In this document: one piece after another, positions 1 through 9,242 of the stretch
How positions within the stretch are numbered: position 1 is the first letter of the stretch
How the letters are laid out: the number at the start of each line of letters is the position of its first letter
From: Clostridiales bacterium
GTDB taxonomy: Bacteria; Bacillota; Clostridia; Oscillospirales; CAG-272
Length of the DNA: 64,000 nucleotides
Direction: 5' to 3'
NCBI GenBank assembly: GCA_012727435.1
Contig: JAAYHB010000021.1
Coordinates: 342,625-406,624, forward strand
Position numbers and translations under genes: made by a program
The notes under the pieces: model-generated
Database searches by the model: none
Told to the model about the DNA's origin: nothing
What the model saw: only the letters and a program-made list of their open reading frames with translations

Positions 1-332
1 TTACCCACTATCCGAAGCAAATAAAGGCCTTCTACATGAAGCAAAACCCCGACCGGAAGACCGTCGCCGCAACCGACCTTCTGGTGCCGGGCGTGGGCGA
101 GATTATCGGCTGCAGCGAGCGCGAGTCCGACTATGATAAACTTCTCGCCGCCATGACCGAGCGGAAAATGAAAATCGAGGAGTATAAACATTACCTTGAC
201 CTGCGGAGGTTCGGCAGCGTGCCGCACAGCGGATTCGGTCTGGGACTTGAGCGCATGCTTATGTATATCACCGGTATCGAAAATATCCGCGACGTAATTC
301 TCTATCCGCGAACCGCCAAGGACCTGAAATGA
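1..332 (+). CDS. asnS: Asparaginyl-tRNA synthetase, C-terminal end (5' truncated by window)
   Basis: Only the last ~110 codons are in the window; the frame is open from base 3 to the TGA at 330-332. The segment carries the end of a class IIb aminoacyl-tRNA synthetase catalytic core: a [10 protein letters not shown] stretch matching the AsnRS GEIIGGSQRE region, the [18 protein letters not shown] block, and class II motif 3 ([13 protein letters not shown]) whose arginine contacts ATP. AsnRS charges tRNA-Asn with asparagine in the cytoplasm. AspRS and archaeal-type enzymes share the fold, but the [13 protein letters not shown] wording and the ending [11 protein letters not shown] are typical of AsnRS. 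A 14-bp hairpin follows four bases after the stop. Confidence 0.93.
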   Translation, partial: THYPKQIKAFYMKQNPDRKTVAATDLLVPGVGEIIGCSERESDYDKLLAAMTERKMKIEEYKHYLDLRRFGSVPHSGFGLGLERMLMYITGIENIRDVILYPRTAKDLK

Positions 333-335
333 TTC

Positions 336-430
336 GGGCTCTGCCCTGCTTTTTGTGCAGGGCAGAGCCCCCTCACCCCTACTTTTAGGGCTTTTTGACT
401 TGAGCGGAGGTTTGGGGGCGGAGCCCCAAA
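336..430 (+). repeat. Intergenic palindromic repeat after asnS (hairpin pair)
   Basis: Two palindromes sit here. The first pairs 336-349 with 357-370 (perfect 14-bp stem, 7-base T-rich loop) and begins four bases after the asnS stop, so it probably acts as its terminator although no T-run follows. The second, 411-430, is the TTTGGGG...CCCCAAA form of the small G+C hairpin that recurs at 3290, 20954, 21029, 37076, 43342 and 51519. Between them is the GACTTGAGCGG wording also found beside the copies at 3250 and 21015. Confidence 0.7.
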
Positions 431-497
431 AGAAAAGCGTGATTTTGGAGTGGAGCTCCCGGCGATACAAAAAAAGGAAAGAAAATCCCGCTTCCGG

Positions 498-527
498 TTG
501 ACAGCATTTGTCCGGGAGTGATATAAT
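498..527 (+). promoter_or_regulatory. Consensus sigma-A promoter for the SGNH hydrolase pair
   Basis: TTGACA at 498-503 and TATAAT at 522-527, both perfect consensus, with an 18-base spacer. It overlaps the upstream TTG (508) that would extend the next reading frame, which argues that translation begins downstream at ATG 568. Confidence 0.85.
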
Positions 528-567
528 TAATTGGCAAAAGTATAAAGAAAACCGAAAGGAAAAGACA

Positions 568-1593
568 ATGGCATCCGAAATCGAATTTTTTGATGTCCGC
601 GAGGAGCCCTTTGAAATATACGGGTTGCTTGAGCCCAAGGCCGGCCTCGTATTCAGAAGGTTGCCCGACTCACTTGGCACAAGCCCCAACAAAAACGTAA
701 AGATGAACTATCTGTGCCCTGCCGGCGGACGGGTGAGGTTTTCGGCCTGCACAGGGCAGGTTGCAATCAAAGTGACGCTGCCGGATATCAGGGAATACGA
801 CCACATGCCCTCGACAAACATCTTCGGGTTTGACCTGTATATCGACACCGAGGGCGACAGCCGGTTTTACCGCTCCTTCAGGCCGGGCAAGCCTGCCACC
901 GAATATGAAGCGGTTCTGAAACTTCCAGACAGCAGGCTGCGGTATTTTACTATCAATTTCCCGTCCTACAATCCGGTAAGCAGTCTTTATGTGGGGCTGG
1001 ACGCGGGAGTGAAGCCGGGTCCCGGGTTGAAGTACCGCTCGCCTCTGCCGGTTGTGTATTATGGCAGCTCTATAACCCAAGGAGCCTGCGCCTCACACCC
1101 CGGCAACACATATCCAGCGATTATCAGCCGGAGGATGAACCTTGACTACCTGAATTTCGGTTTTTCGGGCGGCGCACTCGGTGAGGAGGAGATTGCGAGG
1201 TATCTGGCGTCGCTCGATATGCTGGCCTTTGTTTCGGATTACGACCACAACGCGCCGGACGCCGGGCATCTTGCCAGCACGCATTTTCGACTCTACAGCA
1301 TCATCCGGGAACGACACCCCGATATCCCGTACATCATGCTCTCGCGCCCCGGTTTCACCTATAATATCAGCGACAGTATAGCCCGGCGCGACGTGATAAT
1401 AGATTCCTTCAGACGCGCCCGTGAGCTGGGCGATAAAAATGTTTATTACATTGACGGCGAGGGCATATTCCGCGGGCCGGATGAGGATCTATGCACTGTC
1501 GACGGGACCCACCCGACCGACGTCGGTTTTCTCAAAATCGCCGACGCCCTCCACCGGATCCTGGTCCGTGCCCTGAGAAATTGCAATTTCTAA
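568..1593 (+). CDS. SGNH/GDSL-family hydrolase (esterase) A
   Basis: A 341-residue predicted serine esterase of the SGNH hydrolase superfamily. Residues 1-160 look like the beta-rich N-terminal domain that precedes the catalytic domain in carbohydrate-esterase-like members; the catalytic part starts at VVYYGSSIT (residues 163-170), where the GxSxT-type block I gives Ser168, and ends with block V DGTHPTDVGF, giving Asp312 and His315. The likely reaction is removal of acyl groups from a glycan or small ester, but the substrate cannot be read from sequence. No signal peptide is visible, so a cytoplasmic location is likely. I start at ATG 568 (AAAGGA at 556-561) because the frame's upstream TTG lies inside the promoter. 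A paralogue follows 50 bases downstream. Confidence 0.85.
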   Translation: MASEIEFFDVREEPFEIYGLLEPKAGLVFRRLPDSLGTSPNKNVKMNYLCPAGGRVRFSACTGQVAIKVTLPDIREYDHMPSTNIFGFDLYIDTEGDSRFYRSFRPGKPATEYEAVLKLPDSRLRYFTINFPSYNPVSSLYVGLDAGVKPGPGLKYRSPLPVVYYGSSITQGACASHPGNTYPAIISRRMNLDYLNFGFSGGALGEEEIARYLASLDMLAFVSDYDHNAPDAGHLASTHFRLYSIIRERHPDIPYIMLSRPGFTYNISDSIARRDVIIDSFRRARELGDKNVYYIDGEGIFRGPDEDLCTVDGTHPTDVGFLKIADALHRILVRALRNCNF

Positions 1594-1643
1594 GTTCCGG
1601 TCCGGATTGCCATCACACAGTTAAATCAAGCGAGGAGTAAGTC

Positions 1644-2744
1644 ATGAGCGCTGAGGACATAAAAAAAGAAGCCTATGTCGAGGTAGACCGCAACATGCTG
1701 GTCGAGACCACCATAAAGGAGCCTGATGTTGTCTTTTACGATGTGAGAAAGCCCCCGTTTGAGCTCTACGGGTTTTACGACCCGTACGGGCAGGAGCTCT
1801 TCCGTCGGCTGCCGCAGGAGGTCGCCGAGGCGACCAGCCCGTCGGTTGCAAGGCTGGCGCGCGAGTCGACCGGAGGCCGAGTCCGCTTTTCAACAGACTC
1901 GGCCTATATTGCAATCAAGGTTGAGCTGGGGCCATATAGGCGCAGCTCACATATGTCGCTCTGCAACACCGCCGGATTTGACCTTTACGAAGATACCGCT
2001 ACCGACAGCCGGTTCATAAAGCCCTTTCTGCCGCCCTATAATTTTGAGAATGACTACGAGCAGATAATTCAGCTCGGCTCACGCAAAATGCGCAGCTTCA
2101 CCATAAATTTCCCGGTTCACGCGCCGGTAAAGAACCTTTATATCGGCCTGCAGGCCGACGCCGCGCTCGGCAAGGGTAAAAAACACTCAAACAGCGAGCC
2201 TGTTGTCTTCTATGGCAGCTCTATCGTGCACGGCACCGCCGCCTCGCGCCCGGGGCTGACTTACGAGAATATCATCTCGCGCAGGCTTAATCTTGATTAT
2301 ATCAACCTCGGCTTTTCAGGCAATGCCAAGGGGGAACCGGTACTTATCGAGTATATCTCGAGGCTTAAAATGTCGATTTTTGTCTGCGACTACGACCACA
2401 ACGCACCTGATGTCGAGTTTTTGCGCGCCACGCACCAGAATGTCTACGATATTTTCCGGAAAAAGCAGCCCGACACGCCGTTTATTATGATTTCGCGGCC
2501 GAATGTGGCTACCAACCCGAATCAGTTTGCCGAGCGGCGCGACGTGATAATCGACACCTACCGCCACGCCCTCTCGCTCGGGGACAAAAACGTGTATTAC
2601 ATTGACGGTGAGTCCTTTTTCCTCGGCAAATATGAGAACGAGTGCACAATGGATGGCGTGCATCCCAACGACCTCGGCTTTACGCTTATGGCCGACGGTA
2701 TTGAGAGCACAATCCGGCGCATTCTCGGCAGGGACTGTATATGA
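1644..2744 (+). CDS. SGNH/GDSL-family hydrolase (esterase) B, tandem paralogue
   Basis: A 366-residue paralogue of the preceding gene, alignable over nearly its whole length: the same FFDVR/FYDVR...PFE(I/L)YG opening, the GFDLY strand, the block I FYGSSIVHG with the nucleophilic serine, the FVCDYDHNAPD stretch and a final DGVHPNDLGF block with Asp and His. It differs by a ~25-residue charged N-terminal extension. The start is ATG 1644, preceded by GAGGAG. It shares the promoter at 498 by position and overlaps the mini-RNase III start by four bases (ATGA at 2741-2744), so the three genes are probably co-transcribed. Substrate unknown; two divergent copies suggest related but distinct ester substrates. 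Confidence 0.85.
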   Translation: MSAEDIKKEAYVEVDRNMLVETTIKEPDVVFYDVRKPPFELYGFYDPYGQELFRRLPQEVAEATSPSVARLARESTGGRVRFSTDSAYIAIKVELGPYRRSSHMSLCNTAGFDLYEDTATDSRFIKPFLPPYNFENDYEQIIQLGSRKMRSFTINFPVHAPVKNLYIGLQADAALGKGKKHSNSEPVVFYGSSIVHGTAASRPGLTYENIISRRLNLDYINLGFSGNAKGEPVLIEYISRLKMSIFVCDYDHNAPDVEFLRATHQNVYDIFRKKQPDTPFIMISRPNVATNPNQFAERRDVIIDTYRHALSLGDKNVYYIDGESFFLGKYENECTMDGVHPNDLGFTLMADGIESTIRRILGRDCI

Positions 2745-3130
2745 GGGCGGCCGAGTCTGCCGATGCCTCGGCGCTTGCATATCTCGGAGATGCGGTAATC
2801 GAACTCTGGGTGCGGGAGCGGCTGGTCAGAGCCGGTGTGTGCGGCCCGCGCGAGCTTCATGAGCAGGCAAAGGGATATGTCACGGCCCCCGCGCAGGCTG
2901 CAGCGATGAAGCGGATACTCCCTTTGCTTGATGATGAGGAGAATATGGTGTTTCACCGCGGGCGGAATACCGGACATACAAGCCTGCCGAAGAACTCCAC
3001 CGCCGCTGAATACCGCGCGGCGTCTGGTATGGAAGCGCTTTTCGGCTGGCTGTACCTTTCGGGGCGCGATGAAAGGATTGCAGAGCTGCTTGAAACCGGT
3101 TATAAAATACAAAATACGGTACACACCTGA
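2741..3130 (+). CDS. mrnC: Mini-ribonuclease 3
   Basis: A 129-residue RNase III-like catalytic domain without the dsRNA-binding domain, the hallmark of Mini-III (MrnC). The catalytic acidic signature is visible near the N terminus (SALAYLGDAVIELWVRERL), followed by KGYVTAPAQAAAMK, RGRNTGHTSLPKN and the second acidic helix EYRAASGMEALFGWLYLSG. In Firmicutes this enzyme trims the 3' and 5' ends of pre-23S rRNA in the cytoplasm. It is translationally coupled to the upstream hydrolase (ATGA overlap). Usually it sits near cysS and rlmB; here the neighbours are the esterases and, convergently, ftsH, so the location is unusual for the gene. Confidence 0.92.
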   Translation: MRAAESADASALAYLGDAVIELWVRERLVRAGVCGPRELHEQAKGYVTAPAQAAAMKRILPLLDDEENMVFHRGRNTGHTSLPKNSTAAEYRAASGMEALFGWLYLSGRDERIAELLETGYKIQNTVHT

Positions 3131-3147
3131 GTTTTAACAAATATTTA

Positions 3148-3173
3148 AGCCGCGGGCAGCATAGCCCGCGGCT
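3148..3173 (+). terminator. Rho-independent terminator after mrnC
   Basis: Perfect 10-bp G+C-rich stem (3148-3157 with 3164-3173), 6-base loop, 17 bases after the mrnC stop. The following tract is only moderately T-rich, then a TTTTTTT run at 3194-3200. Confidence 0.65.
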
Positions 3174-3222
3174 GTCATTGTATGTTTGAGAGTTTTTTTA
3201 TTCTTAGGAAGTTTTTGGGATT

Positions 3223-3308
3223 CTCAAGGAACTTTTTTTCAAAAAAGCTTCTTGAGCGGGGGTTCGGGGGCGGCGCCACGCAACCGGGGTGTGGGGCGGA
3301 GCCCCACA
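3223..3308. repeat. Intergenic palindromic repeat between mrnC and ftsH
   Basis: An A/T-loop hairpin (CTCAAG at 3223-3228 paired with CTTGAG at 3251-3256 through a T/A-rich stem) is followed by a G+C-rich tract and the small palindrome TGTGGGGC-gga-GCCCCACA (3290-3308). The latter lies four bases beyond the ftsH stop on the minus strand and may be its terminator. Same bipartite layout as the gap at 20.9-21.05 kb. Confidence 0.7.
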
Positions 3309-3311
3309 TAA

Positions 3312-5339
3312 TTAATGTTGCGTTTGGTCGGGCAGGGGATTGTTCTGTCCGGAGATTTCGGAATCGCTGCCGCCCAGAGCAAGCTGCTCGGCGTCGCGCC
3401 GGGCTTTTTCGCGGTTTGCCTCGGCCCGCTTGCGCTTCTTCTCGTCGGCGATTGCCTCGAGCTCCTCGAACGTCGGGTCGCCCTCCATAGCGCATTTGAA
3501 CTGGTCGGCATCCATGACCTCGTTTTTAATGAGGAATTCGGCTATGAATTTGAGCTTTTCGATATTTTCGGTCAAGAGTTTTTTAGCGCGCTCGTAAGCT
3601 TCGGTGATAATGCGGTGGATTTCAGCATCAATTTTCGAGGCGACGGCTTCGGAGATGCTGTTGGTGTCGACAAACGACTTGCCGAGGAAGACCTCGCCGT
3701 GGGTGTTTGAATAATTTATCGGCCCGATGATGTCGCTCATGCCGAGCTGTGTCACCATCCGGCGCGCTATATCGGTAGCCTTTTCTATGTCGTTTGCGGC
3801 GCCGCCCGAGAAGTTGCCGAACATGATTTCCTCGGCCGCCCTGCCGCCGAGCAATTCGCAGATGCGCTCGTGCAGCTCATCGCGGTATACGCTGAACCGG
3901 TCCTCTTCGGGCACAATCAGGGTATATCCCAGCGCCCTGCCGCTCGGGATAATGGATATCTGGTGCACCGGGTCAAGATGGGGCAGCAGGTAAGCGAGAA
4001 TTGCGTGGCCGGCCTCGTGAAAAGCGGTATTGCGCTTTTCGGTCTCGCTCATGCGCCGTGACTTTTTCTTGGAGCCGACCAAAACCTTCAGGAAGGCGTC
4101 CTCAATGTCGCTGCTGTCAATGAGGTTCTTGCCCCGCCTGGCGGCAAGCAGCGCCGCTTCGTTGAGCAGGTTTTCAAGGTCGGCGCCGGTAAACCCGGCG
4201 GTGGTCTGCGCCACCTTTGCCAGGTCGACATCAGGGCCGAGCGGCTTGTTGCGGGCATGAACCTTCAGGATCTCCTCGCGCCCTTTGATGTCGGGGTAAT
4301 TCATTGTCACCTGCCGGTCAAAGCGCCCGGGGCGAAGCAGCGCGGGGTCGAGTATGTCAGGGCGGTTGGTCGCGGCAATCACAATTATGCCGTCGTTGGT
4401 GCCGAATCCGTCCATCTCGACGAGCAGCTGGTTTAAGGTCTGCTCGCGCTCGTCGTGTCCGCCGCCAAGGCCTGCGCCGCGGTGGCGCCCGACGGCGTCA
4501 ATTTCATCTATGAATACTATCGAGGCCGGTGCCTTGCGGGCGGTTTCAAACAGGTCGCGTACGCGCGAGGCGCCGACACCGACATACATTTCGACAAAGT
4601 CGGACCCCGATATCGAGAAGAAGGGAACCCCGGCCTCGCCGGCGACCGCCTTTGCTAACAGTGTCTTGCCGGTTCCCGGAGGACCGACCAAAAGAACGCC
4701 GTGGGGAATTTTCGCGCCAAGCCTAGAGAACTTCGCGGGATCTTTGAGGTAGGCAACGATTTCCTCAAGCTCGGCCTTTTCCTCGTCCGCGCCGGCCACG
4801 TCTTTGAAGGTCTTGCGGTCCCTGTCGTTGGGGCTTGGCATCTTGACTCTTGCCTTGCCGAAGGAGCTGATTTTGCTGCCCTTCCCGCCGGCTGCCTGGT
4901 TGAGCGCATAAAACCAAAGGGCGACAAAGACAATAAGCACAATGACATAAGGCAGGAAGCTGACCCACCACGGCCATACGGTGGGCGGCTCAAAATCATA
5001 TGACTCAATGTTTTTATTGTTGATATAATATTCCGACAGGTCGGTATGGAAGAGCTCAAGGCTCTGCAACCGGTATCCGACAAACTTGGTAGGATTTATG
5101 ATTTTTCCGTCGGAGTCATAAACAAACTCGCCGTCCTTGCCGAGGTCATAAACTTCCATCTCAAGATAATTGGTGTTAGAAACGGTAAAGGATTTCACCT
5201 GGTCGTTTTTGAAGTACCCGACGATGTCGTCGTACTTTACCGGTTCGACCTCTGTAGACGAAAAAAAGTGAGATACGACCAGTATAATGACGACAATGAC
5301 GGCAAGATAAACCAGTATTGTTTTGACGGTACTTTTCAT
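3312..5339 (-). CDS. ftsH: ATP-dependent zinc metalloprotease FtsH
   Basis: A 675-residue membrane AAA+ protease that forms hexamers and degrades membrane and short-lived cytoplasmic proteins. Two N-terminal membrane segments (about 7-23 and 127-146) flank an extracytoplasmic domain. The AAA+ core shows Walker A GPPGTGKT (219-226), Walker B IVFIDEID (274-281) and the second region of homology with arginine fingers RPGRFDR (336-342). The zinc protease motif HEAGH is at 441-445. The C-terminal ~50 residues are charged and low in complexity. The length is normal for the family. It overlaps hpt by four bases and ends the minus-strand run tilS-hpt-ftsH, a common Firmicutes order. Confidence 0.98.
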   Translation of the reverse strand: MKSTVKTILVYLAVIVVIILVVSHFFSSTEVEPVKYDDIVGYFKNDQVKSFTVSNTNYLEMEVYDLGKDGEFVYDSDGKIINPTKFVGYRLQSLELFHTDLSEYYINNKNIESYDFEPPTVWPWWVSFLPYVIVLIVFVALWFYALNQAAGGKGSKISSFGKARVKMPSPNDRDRKTFKDVAGADEEKAELEEIVAYLKDPAKFSRLGAKIPHGVLLVGPPGTGKTLLAKAVAGEAGVPFFSISGSDFVEMYVGVGASRVRDLFETARKAPASIVFIDEIDAVGRHRGAGLGGGHDEREQTLNQLLVEMDGFGTNDGIIVIAATNRPDILDPALLRPGRFDRQVTMNYPDIKGREEILKVHARNKPLGPDVDLAKVAQTTAGFTGADLENLLNEAALLAARRGKNLIDSSDIEDAFLKVLVGSKKKSRRMSETEKRNTAFHEAGHAILAYLLPHLDPVHQISIIPSGRALGYTLIVPEEDRFSVYRDELHERICELLGGRAAEEIMFGNFSGGAANDIEKATDIARRMVTQLGMSDIIGPINYSNTHGEVFLGKSFVDTNSISEAVASKIDAEIHRIITEAYERAKKLLTENIEKLKFIAEFLIKNEVMDADQFKCAMEGDPTFEELEAIADEKKRKRAEANREKARRDAEQLALGGSDSEISGQNNPLPDQTQH

Positions 5340-5932
5340 TTTGTTGTTGGGTTCCCTTTCATAATTGACATTGACGGTCTTTCGGGGGCGCTGTATACTT
5401 CGGGCTTCAGCACCCCGATAAAAGGAAGGTTGCGGTATTTTTCATTATAGTCAAGCCCGAATCCTACAACGAATTTATCCGGGATAACGGTTCCGGTGTA
5501 GTCGGGCTCAAAGGGGACTTCGCGGCGCTCGGGCTTGTCGAGCAGCGTGCAGGACCTGACGCTGCGCGCCCCACGCTCGTTGAGCAGTTTGGTGAGGCTG
5601 CTGAGCGTGTGGCCGCTGTCGATTATGTCCTCGACAATCAACAGGTCAAGTTCCGAGATATCGGGGCGGTAGAAGTCAAGCAGTATTCTGACATTTCCGG
5701 AGCTGACGGTCCCCGCGCCGTATGAGGACACCCTCATGAACTCGATTTCGGCAGGTATTTTCAGCGCGGTCATAAGGGCCGCGGCGAACATCACCGAACC
5801 TTTAAGGATTGATACCAGCACAAGACGCTTATCGGGCGCAGAATAATCCCGCTCGATCTCGGCGGCCAGCCGGGCTATTATCCTGTTAAGTTCCTTTTGA
5901 CTTATCAGGACGCTTTCTATATCACTTTTCAT
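5336..5932 (-). CDS. hpt: Hypoxanthine(-guanine) phosphoribosyltransferase
   Basis: A 198-residue type I phosphoribosyltransferase that salvages hypoxanthine and guanine to IMP and GMP using PRPP. The PRPP-binding loop is clear (LLIVEDIIDSGHTLSSL), preceded by the flexible-loop region FMRVSSYGAGTVSSG, and followed by the purine-binding part near FVVGFGLDYNEKYRNLPFIG. It is slightly longer than the usual ~180 residues because of a short C-terminal tail. The start codon overlaps the tilS stop and its end overlaps the ftsH start (both ATGA-type), giving tight translational coupling. In Bacillus the TilS-HprT pair also acts on ftsH transcription; whether this happens here is inference. Confidence 0.96.
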   Translation of the reverse strand: MKSDIESVLISQKELNRIIARLAAEIERDYSAPDKRLVLVSILKGSVMFAAALMTALKIPAEIEFMRVSSYGAGTVSSGNVRILLDFYRPDISELDLLIVEDIIDSGHTLSSLTKLLNERGARSVRSCTLLDKPERREVPFEPDYTGTVIPDKFVVGFGLDYNEKYRNLPFIGVLKPEVYSAPERPSMSIMKGNPTTK

Positions 5933-7317
5933 AGGTGTCCCCCTTTGAGTGAGTTTTCGTTTCCGTAGTATCTAAGCAGCAGGCCGCCCTCTTTGGTCTG
6001 GGCCCCGTCGCGTAGCGCTACACCGGGTATCCAGAGTACTCCGGCGTTATCGCAGACTAAAGGCAGAAGGTATCTTTCGCAGAGCGGCAGCCCTGTTTCC
6101 CAGAGCAGCTTGCGGACCTTTCTCGTCATGCCGCGGCACCTCACCGTGTCGCCCGGCAGAAGGCTCCGCGCCACAAGCGGCCCGCTGGCCATAATCCTGA
6201 CGCCCTCCCGAAACGTGAAATTCCGGGGAATCTCTGCCGGCTGCCGGTTGGCAGTTGTCAGCATGATGGCTCCTGAAGGCAACAGGTTCAGCCCTTCGGT
6301 AAGCGGTACTTCAAAGGACTCGAACGTCAGGCGCCGGCGCGGATCGGTTGTAAATTTAAGGCAGCCGCCCTCGATTACGGCGCGGATTCTGCCGGGGAGC
6401 GAGAGCGCCGAGCCGGAAATGCCTTTTTGCAAAAGCTCCGAGAGGGCTTGAACATGGACTTCCTCAAGCTCCCTGTCCGAGGCGGCGGCATAAAGCTTTG
6501 AGAGCACACAGTGCCTCACCGCCCCCGGAAGGCTGTTGAGTTCGCCGACCTGTATGCCGTCACCCGATGAGCGCGAGAGAAATCTGTCGGCCTCGCCTTC
6601 AATAAACTCTCGGGCTTCACGCGCCGACAGAATCAGCCGTGCCGTGTTTTCCCGGATATTCGGGTTCAGTTCCTCAAGCGCCGGGATTATTCTGTGCCGG
6701 ATGAGGTTGCGCGAATAGTCAGTCTCAAAATTGGTAGAGTCGGTTACATAGGCAAGGTTATTTTCTTCACAATAGCGTATGATTTCGCTTTTTGTCGAAC
6801 AAAGCAGCGGCCGGATAATCAGGCCTTCGCCGAAGGGACGCACCGGCGGAATCGAGCAGAGCCCGCGCAGCCCGCAGCCCCGCGCGATGTTGAATATCAT
6901 GGTCTCAAGCCGGTCGTCGGCATTGTGGGCGGTGGCCAGCAGCGGGATGCCCCGCCTTTGCATTATCGACCTGAAAAAACTGTATCTTACACGCCGCGCC
7001 TCGGTTTCAAGGCTGTTTTTATGCTGTTTTGCCAGCGACGGGACGTCGGCGTCAAGCACCTCGCATTCAATCCCGTATTCGGCGGCGGTTCTGATGCAGA
7101 ACTCGCGGTCGTGCAGGGCTTCCTCGCCGCGGATGCCGTGGTTGACATGCGCCGCCACAAGCGGGGTTCTGTACTCGCTTGAGTATTCAGCCAAAAGATG
7201 AAGTAGGGCGCGTGAGTCGGCGCCGCCCGAGAAGGCAAGCAGAACAGGGGTTGATTCGGGCAGGCCGCTGAGCTTATGAGGCGGCGTGAATCTGATACCG
7301 GTTTTATTCTTATCCAT
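5929..7317 (-). CDS. tilS: tRNA(Ile)-lysidine synthetase
   Basis: A 462-residue N-type PP-loop ATPase that converts the wobble cytidine of tRNA-Ile(CAU) to lysidine, making it read AUA. The PP-loop SGGADS is near residue 30 (LLAFSGGADSRALL), followed by the typical NHGIRG and ATAHNADDRLETMIFNIARG blocks; the latter is the HxxDDxxET signature of TilS. The C-terminal third carries the substrate-binding domains, ending with the KVRKLLWETGLP region of the TilS C-terminal domain. First gene of the tilS-hpt-ftsH run; a 55-base gap separates it from dnaB, so it may be read from the upstream genes. Confidence 0.96.
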   Translation of the reverse strand: MDKNKTGIRFTPPHKLSGLPESTPVLLAFSGGADSRALLHLLAEYSSEYRTPLVAAHVNHGIRGEEALHDREFCIRTAAEYGIECEVLDADVPSLAKQHKNSLETEARRVRYSFFRSIMQRRGIPLLATAHNADDRLETMIFNIARGCGLRGLCSIPPVRPFGEGLIIRPLLCSTKSEIIRYCEENNLAYVTDSTNFETDYSRNLIRHRIIPALEELNPNIRENTARLILSAREAREFIEGEADRFLSRSSGDGIQVGELNSLPGAVRHCVLSKLYAAASDRELEEVHVQALSELLQKGISGSALSLPGRIRAVIEGGCLKFTTDPRRRLTFESFEVPLTEGLNLLPSGAIMLTTANRQPAEIPRNFTFREGVRIMASGPLVARSLLPGDTVRCRGMTRKVRKLLWETGLPLCERYLLPLVCDNAGVLWIPGVALRDGAQTKEGGLLLRYYGNENSLKGGHL

Positions 7318-7372
7318 TTTGATTTCTTTATGAAAAATGCCCTTTCAGAGGGTAAGCAAAACCTGCGGCGGA

Positions 7373-8716
7373 TTATTGCTCGCCGTATTCGGTGGCGATT
7401 GACCGGTATTTGGTGTATTGTCCCAGCCAGCCCATGCGGACCGTGCTGGTCATGCCGTGACGGTTTTTGGCGACTATGACCTCGACGATATTCCCGCCGC
7501 TGTCCTCGGGCCCCTTGTCGCGGTTATAATAATCGTCGCGGTAAAGGAAGATGACGACGTCGGCGTCCTGCTCGATTGCGCCCGAGTCGCGCAGGTCGGC
7601 AAGCACCGGCTTTTTGTCTTGTCTTGACTCGGGGCTTCGGGAGAGCTGTGCGCAGCAGATTACCGGGACGCCGAGGTCCTTTGCCATCAGCTTCATGTTG
7701 CGGGTGATTTCGGCGACCTCCTGAACCCTGTTGTCGGTGCGCCGCTCGCCCTGCATGAGCTGCAGGTAATCTATTATGACAAGCCCGAGGTTTCTGACCC
7801 GCCGCAGCTTGGCTTTCATCGCGGTGGCGGTTATCCCCGAGGTGTCGTCTATCAGAATTTCCATGCCGGCAAGCTTTGCGGCCGCCTCGGCAACCTTGAT
7901 CCAGTCTTCGGAGCTCAGCCTGCCGGTGCGCAGGGTATAGCTGTCGATCATAGCCTCGCTTGATATCATGCGGTTTACAAGCTGCTCCGCCGACATCTCA
8001 AGCGAGAAAATGCAGACAGCCCTATTGGTTTTTGAGGCGACATTCGTGGCGATATTGAGCACGAAACTGGTTTTTCCCATGCCGGGGCGCGAGCCGATAA
8101 GAATCAGGTCGCCTTCTCCCATGCCGACCAGCACTTTGTCAAGCCCTGAAAAACCGGTCGGAATACCCAGCGCCGATTTGTCGCCCTCGTAGAGCCTGTT
8201 TAAGTTTGTATAAACCTCGCCGAGGACATCCCTGATATGACGAAAGCCGCGGGTATCCCGTCCCTGCGCTATCTGGAACAATTTGTTCTGTGCATTATCT
8301 ATAATATGTGTTACCGAGTCCTGCTCGGAATATGCGGCGGTGCTGATTTCTTCGCAGGCCGCAATCAGCTGCCGCAGCACGCTCTTTTCCTTGATTATGC
8401 GGGCGTAATCCTTTATATTCTGAGAGCCCGGGACAACCTGGCCGATGGTGTGTATATAATCCTCGCCGCCCGAACGGTCGTAGATGCCCTTTTTGACCAG
8501 CATGTCAACCAGGGTCACGATGTCGATGTCATTGTCGGTCATGAACAATTCGTGCATGGCAAGGTAAATGTGCCGGTGCTCTTCTATGTAGAAATCGTCT
8601 GCGGTTATGATGTCTGCCACAAGCCGGATAGACTCGGGGTCTATCAGTATCGCGCCGAGCAGCGACTGCTCGGCTATCATCGAGAATGGCAGCTTTCTTG
8701 TCAACTCATCGTTCAT
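7373..8716 (-). CDS. dnaB: Replicative DNA helicase
   Basis: A 447-residue hexameric replicative helicase (named DnaC in Bacillus). The N-terminal all-alpha domain occupies roughly residues 1-110 (PFSMIAEQSLLGAILIDPESI), and the RecA-like motor follows: Walker A GSRPGMGKTS, Walker B LGLVIIDYLQLMQG, and the DLRDSGAIEQDADVVIFLYRDDYY arginine-finger/sensor block. The length matches the intein-free family. It is preceded on the same strand by rplI and gdpP, the usual Firmicutes arrangement. Confidence 0.97.
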   Translation of the reverse strand: MNDELTRKLPFSMIAEQSLLGAILIDPESIRLVADIITADDFYIEEHRHIYLAMHELFMTDNDIDIVTLVDMLVKKGIYDRSGGEDYIHTIGQVVPGSQNIKDYARIIKEKSVLRQLIAACEEISTAAYSEQDSVTHIIDNAQNKLFQIAQGRDTRGFRHIRDVLGEVYTNLNRLYEGDKSALGIPTGFSGLDKVLVGMGEGDLILIGSRPGMGKTSFVLNIATNVASKTNRAVCIFSLEMSAEQLVNRMISSEAMIDSYTLRTGRLSSEDWIKVAEAAAKLAGMEILIDDTSGITATAMKAKLRRVRNLGLVIIDYLQLMQGERRTDNRVQEVAEITRNMKLMAKDLGVPVICCAQLSRSPESRQDKKPVLADLRDSGAIEQDADVVIFLYRDDYYNRDKGPEDSGGNIVEVIVAKNRHGMTSTVRMGWLGQYTKYRSIATEYGEQ

Positions 8717-8751
8717 GACTAATCCCTTTTGGTTGCGTGCCCGGACGGGGC

Positions 8752-9198
8752 CTATTTCTCACACACAAGGATGTTTATTTTCCCGGTAATCTCGGGATAG
8801 AGCTTTACGTCAAGAGTGTAGTTGCCGTATGCCTTTATCGGCTCGGGAATAATTATCTTCCGGCGGTCGATTTCAATTCCGAAGTCGCGCAAAAGCGCGT
8901 CGGCGACATCCTTTGAGGTGACCGAGCCGTAGAGCCGGCCGTCTGCCCCGGCGCTCATTTTGATTTTTACTAGAATGCCCGAGATTTTCTCAACAATAGC
9001 CTCGGCCTCGGCGCGCTCGGCCTCAAGGCGTCGCTGCCTTGCTTCCTCGCGGTTTTTCAGGTCGGTGAGCGCCTTTTTGTCTGCCGGTATGGCAAGCCCC
9101 CGCGGGATAAGATAGTTGCGCGCATAGCCATCGGCAACCTCGATTACCTGGTCCTTTTTGCCCAGAGCCTTGACATCCGATTTAAGTATTACCTTCAT
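8752..9198 (-). CDS. rplI: 50S ribosomal protein L9
   Basis: A 148-residue two-domain L9. The N-terminal rRNA-binding domain ([19 protein letters not shown], then [13 protein letters not shown]) is joined by a long alpha helix rich in Glu, Arg and Ala to the C-terminal domain. I start at the second ATG (9198): AAAGGA ends nine bases upstream, whereas the first in-frame ATG (9207) directly abuts that ribosome-binding site. Sits between gdpP and dnaB. Confidence 0.96.
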   Translation of the reverse strand: MKVILKSDVKALGKKDQVIEVADGYARNYLIPRGLAIPADKKALTDLKNREEARQRRLEAERAEAEAIVEKISGILVKIKMSAGADGRLYGSVTSKDVADALLRDFGIEIDRRKIIIPEPIKAYGNYTLDVKLYPEITGKINILVCEK

Positions 9199-9242
9199 GA
9201 CAATCATTCCTTTCTTGAGACAATAGCGCCGCCGGCAGCCGG

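Noticed and set aside
508..567. TTG start for the first SGNH hydrolase, adding 20 residues
   Set aside because: The TTG lies between the -35 and -10 of a perfect promoter; the ATG at 568 has its own ribosome-binding site and matches the paralogue's conserved start.
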